Shown: positions 1 to 7,400 of the stretch, one piece after another
Numbering within the stretch: the first letter of the stretch is position 1
Layout: each line of letters begins with the position of its first letter
From: Pseudarthrobacter naphthalenicus
Lineage (GTDB): Bacteria > Actinomycetota > Actinomycetes > Actinomycetales > Micrococcaceae
Reading direction: 5' to 3'
Assembly (NCBI RefSeq): GCF_029076445.1
Contig: NZ_JARESG010000005.1
Coordinates: 1 to 64,000 of the forward strand
Length of the DNA: 64,000 bases
Program-made: the position numbers and the translations under genes
Notes under the pieces: generated by a model
Seen by the model: only the letters and a program-made list of their open reading frames with translations
Database searches by the model: none
Told to the model about the DNA's origin: nothing

Positions 1-58
1 ACAGCGCCGATGGTACTGCACCCGGGAGGGTGTGGGAGAGTAGGTCACCGCCGGAACA
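1..58 (+). rRNA. rrf: 5S ribosomal RNA, 3' part only
   Basis: The window opens inside a 5S rRNA. The segment contains the conserved 3' half, including GGTACTGC, the GGGAGAGTAGGTC loop E/helix IV region, and the CCGCCGGAAC strand that closes helix I. The 5' half and the rest of the rRNA operon lie to the left of the window. The exact 3' end could be 57-60. A strong terminator follows at once, so this is the last gene of the rRNA operon. Confidence 0.9.
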
Positions 59-73
59 CCATTAAAAATGGTT

Positions 74-107
74 GAGACCCCCCGACACACACGTGTCGGG
101 GGGTCTC
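74..107 (+). terminator. rRNA operon terminator
   Basis: A perfect 15-bp stem (74-88 pairs with 93-107) closes on a 4-nt ACAC loop and begins 15 nt after the 5S rRNA. Only a short pyrimidine-rich tail follows, as is common for strong actinobacterial terminators. Confidence 0.9.
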
Positions 108-168
108 CCACATTTAACCACCCACCCACCCAACCAGCCCACAGCCGGCACCCGGGGCACCTACAAAA

Positions 169-369
169 CGCTCTCTCACTTAATGCGGGAAATCCCCAAA
201 CCCTCCCGCACCCCCGGCCACGGCAAAACACCCCCGCCAACCTCCGCCCCACCCCGGGCCACCCAACCCCCGGCGCCGCCGTCGAACACCCCAGACCGCA
301 AGAGCGTCCGCCGAAACCCACCTCAACTGCGAGAGCGTTCACGGAAAACCCGCATCAAGTGAGAGAGCG
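169..369. repeat. 21-bp inverted repeat in the 5S-to-TPR spacer
   Basis: The spacer 108-565 has no convincing gene. It holds an inverted repeat: 169-189 (starting CGCTCTCTCACTTAATGCG) is the reverse complement of 349-369 with one mismatch in 21. A further related half, GAGAGCGTTC at 331-340, lies just before the right arm, and AGAGCGTCC occurs at 301-309. The region between the arms is C-rich and looks unconstrained. The layout resembles a dispersed intergenic repeat rather than a terminator, because the arms are 159 nt apart. No clear promoter could be assigned for the next gene, although TTGACT at 451-456 could be a -35 element. Confidence 0.6.
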
Positions 370-565
370 ATCTCCTGCAGGTGTGAACATTCCCACGACT
401 GGGGTCTGTGGGCGGATCCATGTCATGCGCCGGTGGTGGCTCGCTTAGAATTGACTGAGATGTACGGACTTCGAAGCGCTTGATTTCGGGTTGCGTAGGA
501 GAACGAAACACGGAACGAGCGGCTGCGATTGCGCCAGTGGTCGGCTCATAACAGGAGGAATCCCC

Positions 566-2470
566 ATGGCTGAGCACAACGGCGGCAATCGCGGCGGCAA
601 CGACCGCGGCCCTTTCCGCGGGACAAACAATTCGGGCGGAGAACCGCGTGGATTCCGTTCCCGTGATGACCGGAGCCCGGAGGGTCCAAAGCGTGCGTCC
701 GGGTCCGGCGACCGCAAGTCCTTTGGTGAACGGAAGCCCTTTGGGGACCGCGACAACAAGCCGAATGGTGATCGTCCGCGCCGTGAAGGCGACGGCGACC
801 GTCGCGGCTTCGGTGGCGGGGAGCGTAAGCCGTTCAGCGGCGGTGGCGAGCGGAAGCCCTATGGGGACCGTGACAACAAGCCGTACGGTGATCGTCCGCG
901 CCGTGAAGGCGACGGCGACCGCCGCAGCTTCGGTGGCGGGGAGCGTAAGCCGTTCAGCGGCGGCGGTGAGCGGAAGCCCTATGGGGACCGTGACAACAAG
1001 CCGTACGGTGATCGTCCGCGCCGTGAGGGCGACGGCGACCGCCGCAACTTTGGCGGTGGCGAGCGGAAGCCCTATGGAGACCGTGACAACAAGCCGTACG
1101 GTGATCGTCCGCGCCGTGAAGGCGACGGCGACCGCCGCAGCTTTGGCGGCGGGGAGCGTAAGCCGTTCAGCGGCGGCGGCGAGCGTAAGCCCTATGGAGA
1201 CCGTGACAACAAGCCGTACGGTGATCGTCCGCGCCGTGAAGGCGACGGCGACCGCCGCAGCTTTGGCGGCGGGGAGCGGAAGCCGTTCAGCGACCGCCAG
1301 GAGCGCGCACCCCGCAGCTTCGACCGTGGCGACTCCGGTCCCCGTCACTTCGGACGGGACCGTGCAGAGGAACGCCCGGTCCGGGTTCCCAACGCGCGTG
1401 ATCTTCGCAGCGCCAACCGACCCGACCGCGAACGGTCCCCGGAGATCGATGAAGATGTTACGGGCAAGGAACTTGACCGCGCCACCCAGCACCAGATCAA
1501 GACGCTGGAAGCCAAGAGCGCGGAATGGGTAGCCCGCCACCTCGTTATGGCTGGCCGCCTCATTGATGAAGAACCCGAGCTCGCCTTCCAGCATGCCCTT
1601 GCCGCCAGCAGGCGCGGTGGCCGGCTGGCAGCCGTCAGGGAGGCTGTAGGCCTGACCGCTTACGCGGCAGGACACTACGGCGAGGCGCTGCGCGAGTTCC
1701 GGACCTACCGCCGCATCAGCGGCTCCAACGTTCACCTGCCTGTCATGGCAGACTGCGAACGCGGCCTGGGCCGGCCGGACCGTGCCCTGGACGTGGTCCG
1801 TTCCGAGGAAGCCAACGACCTGGACGCTCCGGGCAAGGCCGAACTGGCCATCGTGGCGGCCGGAGCACGGACCGACCTGGGTCAGCTGGACGCTGCAGTA
1901 GCGGAGCTGGAAATCGCCCAGCTGGACATCAACCGTGCATTCTCCTACAGCCCCCGGCTGTTCCGCGCCTACGCTGACGCCCTGGCCGCCGTCGGCCGCC
2001 AGGAGGAAGCCGCTAAATGGCAGAAGCAGGCCGTAGTGGCTGAGAACGCCCTGGGCCTCAGCGTCGACGAAGAACCGGACATCGTGGATCTCGGCTGGGA
2101 CGAGGAAGAGGAAGCCCGGGAGGAGGCCCAGCGCCGCCGTCTGCTGGAACGTGCGGCCGGAGCCCCGGAAGCCAGTGCCGCGGCCGCTGCTGCAGCACGG
2201 AAGGTAACCGCGGGTGAGGCCCCTGCCGAAGCCGCGGGTATGGACGCCTCCATTGATGACGTCGAATCCGACTATTTCGAGTCGGATGACGCCGAGTCCG
2301 ACGCGGACTCCATCGAATCAGATGAACTCGAATCGGACGGCGCCGAACCCGAGGCCAACAAGGCGGCCGCATCGGACCGGAACGACTTCGTCCCCGAGGA
2401 TTCAGTCCACGATGATGCAGCCGACGCCGGCGACCTTGAAACCGGCCATTCCGAGCGACAGGACAGCTAA
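566..2470 (+). CDS. TPR-like protein with long Arg/Gly-rich repeat region and acidic tail
   Basis: A 634-residue protein in the position of mycobacterial Rv1691, upstream of the HAD phosphatase and tlyA. Residues 1-295 are predicted disordered and strongly basic, with five near-identical units (residues 60-242) built from GDRDNKPYGDRPRRE, GDGDRR and GGGERKPF. Residues about 297-490 are helical and TPR-like (ALAASRRGG, YGEALREF, LDAAVAELEIA). Residues about 500-634 are very acidic with repeated ESD motifs. The start is ATG 566 because AGGAGGA lies 7 nt upstream; earlier in-frame codons have no such site. Function is unknown. RG/ERKPFG-rich tails in other proteins bind RNA, so an RNA- or ribosome-associated role is an inference from the tail and from neighbouring tlyA. 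Confidence 0.85.
   Translation: MAEHNGGNRGGNDRGPFRGTNNSGGEPRGFRSRDDRSPEGPKRASGSGDRKSFGERKPFGDRDNKPNGDRPRREGDGDRRGFGGGERKPFSGGGERKPYGDRDNKPYGDRPRREGDGDRRSFGGGERKPFSGGGERKPYGDRDNKPYGDRPRREGDGDRRNFGGGERKPYGDRDNKPYGDRPRREGDGDRRSFGGGERKPFSGGGERKPYGDRDNKPYGDRPRREGDGDRRSFGGGERKPFSDRQERAPRSFDRGDSGPRHFGRDRAEERPVRVPNARDLRSANRPDRERSPEIDEDVTGKELDRATQHQIKTLEAKSAEWVARHLVMAGRLIDEEPELAFQHALAASRRGGRLAAVREAVGLTAYAAGHYGEALREFRTYRRISGSNVHLPVMADCERGLGRPDRALDVVRSEEANDLDAPGKAELAIVAAGARTDLGQLDAAVAELEIAQLDINRAFSYSPRLFRAYADALAAVGRQEEAAKWQKQAVVAENALGLSVDEEPDIVDLGWDEEEEAREEAQRRRLLERAAGAPEASAAAAAAARKVTAGEAPAEAAGMDASIDDVESDYFESDDAESDADSIESDELESDGAEPEANKAAASDRNDFVPEDSVHDDAADAGDLETGHSERQDS
743..1291 (+). repeat. 120-bp in-frame tandem repeat, five units
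   Basis: Units start at 743, 863, 983, 1076 and 1196. Units 1, 2 and 4 are 120 bp (40 codons). Unit 3 is 93 bp, lacking nine codons of the second ERKPF block. Unit 5 breaks off after 96 bp. Units differ at only a few positions (for example NKPN against NKPY, RRGF against RRSF or RRNF), so copy number probably changes by recombination or slippage without breaking the frame. Confidence 0.9.
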
Positions 2471-2476
2471 CCCGCG

Positions 2477-3466
2477 ATGACTGAAGTTCCCCTGATCTCC
2501 CTGTTCGACGCGCTCCTGGCAGACCTCGACGGTGTGGTGTACGCGGGCCCGCACGCCATTCCCGGCGCAGTGGAGTCTTTGCAGTTGCTCGCCGGTCTGG
2601 GGATCGGTTTGGGCTACGTCACCAACAACGCGTCCCGAACGCCCGCGCAGGTTGCCGCGCACCTGCGTGAGCTGGGCGCGCCGGCCGAGGACAGCCAGGT
2701 TGTCAGCTCCTCCCAGGCGGCAGCCGAGCTCCTGGCCTCCATGCTGGCCCCCGGGGCCAGGGTGTTGATCACCGGAAGCCCGGCGCTGGCGCAGGAGATC
2801 GAGTTGGTGGGACTGGCCCCCGTTACCGGCCAGGACCAAGACCCTGTGGCCGTGGTCCAGGGCTTCAACCCGGGGATCGGCTGGAAGGAACTGGCTGAGG
2901 CCTCCTACGTCGTCTCGGCCGGCGCCCTCTGGGTGGCCACCAACACGGACATGACCATCCCGCAATCACGCGGGATCGCCCCCGGCAACGGAGCCCTGGT
3001 GGCAGCCGTCGCGGCAGCAACGGGCCAGACGCCGCTGGTGGCCGGCAAGCCCGAAGCCCCGCTGTTCCACTCAGCCGCCAAGCGTCTTGCCGCCGATCGC
3101 CCGCTGGTGGTGGGGGACAGGCTGGACACTGACATCCTGGGCGGCAATAACGCAGGGTTTGCCACGGTGGCGGTATTGACCGGCATCGATACAAAACACA
3201 CGATCCTCGCCGCCCGCGCTGCCGAGCGTCCGGACTTCATCATTGCCGAACTCGGCGACCTGCACCGCCCCTATCCCGCCGTCTCCAACACTGACGGGAC
3301 CTACGTCTGCGGGGACGCACAGGCACATGCCGATGGCGACACCGTCAGCATCGTGGGCCATGAGGACGACCTGAACGCCTGGCGTGCCGCCTGCGCCGCC
3401 TGGTGGGCCGCCGTGCCGGAGGCCGCCGAAGCCCGGGCGCCCCAACTCAAATGGCGCACCGCGTAA
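2477..3466 (+). CDS. HAD-IIA family phosphatase (glycerol-3-phosphate phosphatase-like)
   Basis: A 329-residue NagD-type HAD hydrolase. Motif I is DLDGVV with nucleophile Asp16 and acid/base Asp18. The motif II Thr/Asn region is YVTNNAS. Motif III lysine is in AGKPEAP (about residue 191) and motif IV is VVGDRLDTDI (about 211-220). The mycobacterial relative Rv1692 dephosphorylates glycerol 3-phosphate, so that is the best substrate guess, but the family is broad. ATG 2477 lies 6 nt after the preceding stop, so it is probably cotranscribed with the TPR gene. The C-terminal 60 residues are typical of the actinobacterial form. Confidence 0.88.
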   Translation: MTEVPLISLFDALLADLDGVVYAGPHAIPGAVESLQLLAGLGIGLGYVTNNASRTPAQVAAHLRELGAPAEDSQVVSSSQAAAELLASMLAPGARVLITGSPALAQEIELVGLAPVTGQDQDPVAVVQGFNPGIGWKELAEASYVVSAGALWVATNTDMTIPQSRGIAPGNGALVAAVAAATGQTPLVAGKPEAPLFHSAAKRLAADRPLVVGDRLDTDILGGNNAGFATVAVLTGIDTKHTILAARAAERPDFIIAELGDLHRPYPAVSNTDGTYVCGDAQAHADGDTVSIVGHEDDLNAWRAACAAWWAAVPEAAEARAPQLKWRTA

Positions 3467-3471
3467 ATCAG

Positions 3472-3477
3472 TAGACT
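3472..3477 (+). promoter_or_regulatory. Candidate -10 element of a leaderless promoter
   Basis: TAGACT ends 6 nt before ATG 3484, and no ribosome binding site lies between the two. Transcription would begin at or next to the start codon. No good -35 hexamer is visible. The same arrangement occurs before the glucokinase, aroG and dinB genes in this window. Confidence 0.45.
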
Positions 3478-3483
3478 GGTCCA

Positions 3484-3714
3484 ATGACTGAGCTGAACGA
3501 CGAGCACAACGGCGCAACAGCCCAGCAGACACCACAGTGGCCCGCCACGGTCACGGAGGGCATCACCGATCCCCGGATTGCGTCCCTCGTGGCTGCCCTG
3601 GACGGCGTGGCGGACAGGCCGGTCGCTGAACACGAGGGCGTCTATGCAGAACTGCACGACGCCCTGCTGCAGGCCCTCGACGACGACGCTCCCAACAGCG
3701 AAGGAAAGGCCTGA
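3484..3714 (+). CDS. Small conserved protein of unknown function (Rv1693 position)
   Basis: A 76-residue acidic protein lying between the HAD phosphatase and tlyA, where mycobacteria have the small protein Rv1693. Residues 1-20 are low in complexity. Residues 27-67 form two amphipathic helices (ITDPRIASLVAALDGVAD and EGVYAELHDALLQAL). No catalytic motif is seen. Its stop is 2 nt before the tlyA ATG, so it is translationally linked to tlyA. It may be a partner of a neighbouring enzyme, but that is only positional inference. Confidence 0.75.
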   Translation: MTELNDEHNGATAQQTPQWPATVTEGITDPRIASLVAALDGVADRPVAEHEGVYAELHDALLQALDDDAPNSEGKA

Positions 3715-3716
3715 GC

Positions 3717-4529
3717 ATGGCACGGCTTGACCAGGCCCTGGTGGCCCGCGGCCTGGCGAGGTCGCGGACCCACGCCGCTGCACTGATAGCCGAAGGCAGA
3801 GTGAGCTCCGCCGGGCTGGTTCTGTCCAAGGCCTCCCTCCAGGTCCCTGAGGACAGGGACCTGGCCGTTGAGCACACCGACGAGGACAGCTATGTCAGCC
3901 GGGCCGGCCACAAGCTCGCCGGAGCGTTGGACGCCTTCCCGGAGGTCATCGTTGACGGCAAACGGTGCCTGGACGCCGGCGCATCCACCGGCGGCTTCAC
4001 CGAGGTGCTCCTTCGGCGCGGTGCTGCGCATGTGGTGGCGGTCGACGTCGGGCATGGCCAGCTGGTGCCCCAGCTGCGCGAGGATCTCCGCGTCGCCGTG
4101 CACGAAGGCATGAACGTGCGCTACATGACGCCGGCGGATATCGGCGGCGAGGCCGAACTTACCGTGGCCGATCTCTCCTTTATCTCGCTGACCCTGGTGA
4201 CCCACCCGCTGGCCGTGTGCACACGGCCCGGCGGTGACCTGGTGCTCATGGTGAAGCCGCAGTTCGAGATCGGCAAGGACCGGCTGGGCCGCACCGGGGT
4301 GGTGACCTCGGAACGCGAACGCCGGATGGCGGTCGAAAAAGTCGCCAATGCAGCGCTCGACGCCGGACTGGACTTGTGCGGCCTGGCGCAGAGCCCCTTG
4401 CCGGGTCAGGACGGAAACGTCGAATACTTCCTGTGGATAAAGCGGAGGATGGCGCGGGACCTGCCTAAGATCGAAGAGCGCCAGGCGGCCGTTGATGGCC
4501 TGCTTGGACGAATCTGGCCGAACCACTAG
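3717..4529 (+). CDS. tlyA: TlyA-family rRNA 2'-O-methyltransferase
   Basis: A 270-residue protein with an N-terminal S4 RNA-binding domain (residues 1-60: RLDQALVARGLARSRTHA) followed by an FtsJ-like Rossmann methyltransferase. The SAM motif is LDAGASTGGFTEVL (about 84-97). Further motifs are VAVDVGHGQL, ADLSFISL and MVKPQFEIGK, which supply the Asp and Lys of the K-D-K-E catalytic set. Mycobacterial TlyA methylates C1409 of 16S and C1920 of 23S rRNA, and its loss gives capreomycin resistance. Length and motifs are normal. Older databases call this family haemolysins. Confidence 0.95.
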   Translation: MARLDQALVARGLARSRTHAAALIAEGRVSSAGLVLSKASLQVPEDRDLAVEHTDEDSYVSRAGHKLAGALDAFPEVIVDGKRCLDAGASTGGFTEVLLRRGAAHVVAVDVGHGQLVPQLREDLRVAVHEGMNVRYMTPADIGGEAELTVADLSFISLTLVTHPLAVCTRPGGDLVLMVKPQFEIGKDRLGRTGVVTSERERRMAVEKVANAALDAGLDLCGLAQSPLPGQDGNVEYFLWIKRRMARDLPKIEERQAAVDGLLGRIWPNH

Positions 4530-4542
4530 AAAGCGGAACCTG

Positions 4543-5568
4543 ATGACCAGGCGAGTACTTGTCCTTGCCCATACCGGCCGCGAGGAATCCCTGAAGGCTG
4601 CATGGGAAGCCTGTGCCCAGCTCCACGACTCAGGAATCACCCCGGTCATGCAGGAATCCGAACTGGCGGACATGGAACGGTTCTTTGGCCACCTCACCCA
4701 GCCGGTGGAGATCCTGCATGACCATGTGCGGCTGCCCGACGTAGAGCTCGTTATGGTCCTGGGAGGTGACGGCACCATACTGCGAGCCGCGGAACTGGTC
4801 CGTGAAGTCGATGTTCCGCTGCTGGGCGTCAACCTGGGCCACGTAGGGTTCCTGGCCGAGAGTGAGCGCGCGGACCTGGCCCAGACCGTGGAATGGATTG
4901 CCCGCCGCGACTACACGGTGGAAGAGCGCATGACCATCGACGTGCAGGTCTGGGTGCGCGGCCAAAAGATCTGGCACACGTGGGCGCTCAACGAGGCCGC
5001 GATCGAAAAGGGCAACCGCGAACGCATGCTGGAGCTGGTCACCGAAGTGGACGAACGCCCCCTGTCAGCCTTTGGCTGCGACGGCGTGGTCCTGGCCACG
5101 CCCACCGGCTCCACCGCGTACGCCTTTTCAGCCGGCGGCCCCGTGGTCTGGCCGGAGGTGGAGGCCCTGCTGATCGTTCCCATCAGCGCCCACGCTCTCT
5201 TCGCCAAGCCGCTGGTCGTGTCACCGCGGTCGCGGCTGGCAGTGGAAGTGCTCACCCGCACCGGCGCCGAGGGCGTGCTCTGGTGCGACGGCCGCCGTTC
5301 GGTGGACCTCCCGCCCGGCGCGCGCGTGGAAGTGACGAAGTCACCCACCCCCGTCCGTCTCGCCCGGACACACCAGACGCCGTTTTCCGCCCGGCTGGTC
5401 CGCAAGTTCGAGTTGCCCATCCACGGCTGGCGCGGGCCGGTTCCCCAGTCGGACGCCATCCACACCGGCCCCATCCCGGTGGTGCGGACCCCCTCTCCGA
5501 TGCCGCCGCTCCAGGTGAGCTCCAAGGACCAGCCAGAAGACGAATCCGATCCCGCGAACGCAAAGTGA
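4543..5568 (+). CDS. nadK: NAD kinase
   Basis: A 341-residue cytoplasmic ATP (or polyphosphate)-NAD kinase that makes NADP. The diagnostic GGDGT motif is present (VMVLGGDGTILRAAELV), followed by GVNLGHVGFLAE, an NE/D substrate-binding segment (ALNEAAIEKGNRERM) and TPTGSTAYAFSAGGP. ATG 4543 is chosen because the product then begins MTRRVLVLAHTG, as in the family; a longer frame would overlap tlyA by 38 nt. The C-terminal 45 residues are proline-rich and variable. The order tlyA-nadK-recN is conserved across actinobacteria. Confidence 0.95.
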   Translation: MTRRVLVLAHTGREESLKAAWEACAQLHDSGITPVMQESELADMERFFGHLTQPVEILHDHVRLPDVELVMVLGGDGTILRAAELVREVDVPLLGVNLGHVGFLAESERADLAQTVEWIARRDYTVEERMTIDVQVWVRGQKIWHTWALNEAAIEKGNRERMLELVTEVDERPLSAFGCDGVVLATPTGSTAYAFSAGGPVVWPEVEALLIVPISAHALFAKPLVVSPRSRLAVEVLTRTGAEGVLWCDGRRSVDLPPGARVEVTKSPTPVRLARTHQTPFSARLVRKFELPIHGWRGPVPQSDAIHTGPIPVVRTPSPMPPLQVSSKDQPEDESDPANAK

Positions 5569-5571
5569 ACC

Positions 5572-7311
5572 ATGCTTGAAGAACTGAGAATCCGCGATCT
5601 GGGCGTCATCACCGACGCCACCCTGCCCCTGGGCCCAGGCCTGAGCGTCGTCACCGGCGAAACCGGTGCCGGCAAGACGCTGGTGGTCACCGCCGTCGGA
5701 CTCCTGCTGGGGGCCCGATCCGACGCCGGTGCCGTGCGCAGCGGCGCGAAGAGCGCCACCGCGGAAGCCGTGCTGAAGCTCGACGCCACGCACCCGGCGA
5801 TTGCCCGGGCAGTGGACGCCGGCGCCGACGTCGAAGAGTTCGACGGCGGCGCGGAACTTATCCTTGCCCGGCGCCTCGGCGCGGACGGGCGCAGCCGTGC
5901 CTTCCTGGGCGGCCGCGCCGCGCCGGTGGGCGTCCTCGCCGAGATCGGCGAGACCCTTGTGGTGGTGCACGGCCAGTCGGACCAGATCAGGCTGAAGGGG
6001 GCCGTGGCCCAGCGCGGTGCCTTGGACAAGTTCGCCGGCGAGGCACTGGCGGGACCGCTGGGCACCTACCAGTCCCTGTACGGCCACTGGAAGGCCAGCC
6101 AGACGGAGCTGGAGACCCTCCGCAACGCCGCCCGTGACAGGCTCCGTGAGGCCGAGTCGCTGGAGATCGCGCTGGCCGAGATTGACGAGGTGGACCCGCA
6201 GCCGGGGGAGGACGAATCCCTGAAGGCGGAGGCCGTGAAACTGGCCAACGTAGAGGAGCTCAGGATCGCGGCCAACACCGCGCACCAGGCCCTCATCGCG
6301 GAGGACTACGGTGACGAGGGCGATGCCACCACCCTCGTGGACGCTGCGAAGCGAACCCTCGAAAACGTAGCTGAACACGACGCGGAGCTCGGTGCTGCCG
6401 CCGCACGCCTGGCGGAAGTGGGTTTCCTGCTCAACGACATCGCCACGGAACTGGCCAGCTACCAGGCGGGCCTGGACTCGGAGGGCCCCGAACGGCTCGC
6501 CGAAATCGAGGACCGCAGGGCAGCACTGGCCAAACTGGTCCGGAAGTACGCTCCCAGCATCGACGAAGTCCTTGTCTGGGCGGAAAACGCCCGGGTCCGT
6601 TTCGACGAATTGCAGGACGATTCCACCCGGATCGAGGCGCTGGACGCCGAAGTCATCAAGGCGGAGGCTGAGCTGCAGAAGCAGGCCGCCGCGCTCAGCA
6701 AGATCCGGGCCAAGGCAGCCAAGGACCTCTCGGCCCGCGTGAGCGCGGAGCTCAAGGCGCTGGCCATGGCGGACGCCACCCTGCTGATCACTCTCGAACC
6801 GGCCGGACAGCTGAGCCCGCACGGCGCCGATGAGATCTCGTTCCTGCTGCAGCCGCATTCCGGGGCACCGGCGCGGCCGCTGGGGAAGGGCGCCTCCGGG
6901 GGTGAGCTGTCCCGTGTGATGCTTGCCATCGAAGTGGTGCTGGCAGCTGTGGACCCGGTCCCCACCTTTGTGTTCGACGAAGTGGACGCCGGCGTCGGCG
7001 GAAGGGCCGCCGTCGAGATCGGACGCCGGCTGGCCATGCTCGCCCGGCACGTGCAGGTGCTGGTGGTCACACACCTGCCGCAGGTGGCGGCCTTCGCCGA
7101 CCAGCACATCACCGTCACCAAAACGTCGGTCAGGGGAGCCGACGGCGGCACCGCCACCGGGTTCACGTCCAGTGATGTGCGACTCCTCAACGCCGCTGAA
7201 CGGGTCAGGGAACTGGCCCGCATGCTCGCGGGCCAGGAGGACTCCGAATCGGCGCAGGCGCACGCCCAGGAGCTCCTGGACGACGCAAAACTATTGCCGC
7301 AGCGGGCCTGA
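5572..7311 (+). CDS. recN: DNA repair ATPase RecN
   Basis: A 579-residue SMC-like protein acting in double-strand break repair. Walker A is GETGAGKT (residues 29-36). A long central coiled-coil region (about 150-400) is rich in Ala, Glu and Leu. The ABC signature is GKGASGGELSRVMLA, Walker B is FVFDEVDAGVGG, and the His-loop is VVTHLPQVAAFADQH. ATG 5572 follows the nadK stop by 3 nt. No LexA-like box was recognised upstream, which fits expression as part of the operon. Confidence 0.95.
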   Translation: MLEELRIRDLGVITDATLPLGPGLSVVTGETGAGKTLVVTAVGLLLGARSDAGAVRSGAKSATAEAVLKLDATHPAIARAVDAGADVEEFDGGAELILARRLGADGRSRAFLGGRAAPVGVLAEIGETLVVVHGQSDQIRLKGAVAQRGALDKFAGEALAGPLGTYQSLYGHWKASQTELETLRNAARDRLREAESLEIALAEIDEVDPQPGEDESLKAEAVKLANVEELRIAANTAHQALIAEDYGDEGDATTLVDAAKRTLENVAEHDAELGAAAARLAEVGFLLNDIATELASYQAGLDSEGPERLAEIEDRRAALAKLVRKYAPSIDEVLVWAENARVRFDELQDDSTRIEALDAEVIKAEAELQKQAAALSKIRAKAAKDLSARVSAELKALAMADATLLITLEPAGQLSPHGADEISFLLQPHSGAPARPLGKGASGGELSRVMLAIEVVLAAVDPVPTFVFDEVDAGVGGRAAVEIGRRLAMLARHVQVLVVTHLPQVAAFADQHITVTKTSVRGADGGTATGFTSSDVRLLNAAERVRELARMLAGQEDSESAQAHAQELLDDAKLLPQRA

Positions 7312-7400
7312 CCCGCGGCCAACCCTTGATCGGAGGGGGTCCGGCCGTGCACACTGGATCATTTGGGGAACCAGTTCCTGATCCGGGAGAGGCTCAATAG

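Noticed and set aside
323..1735. Long minus-strand open frame (about 470 codons) opposite the TPR gene
   Set aside because: It is kept open by the 120-bp repeat and high GC on the other strand. The product is a repetitive Val/Thr/Ala string, with no ribosome site, and the plus-strand gene is well supported.
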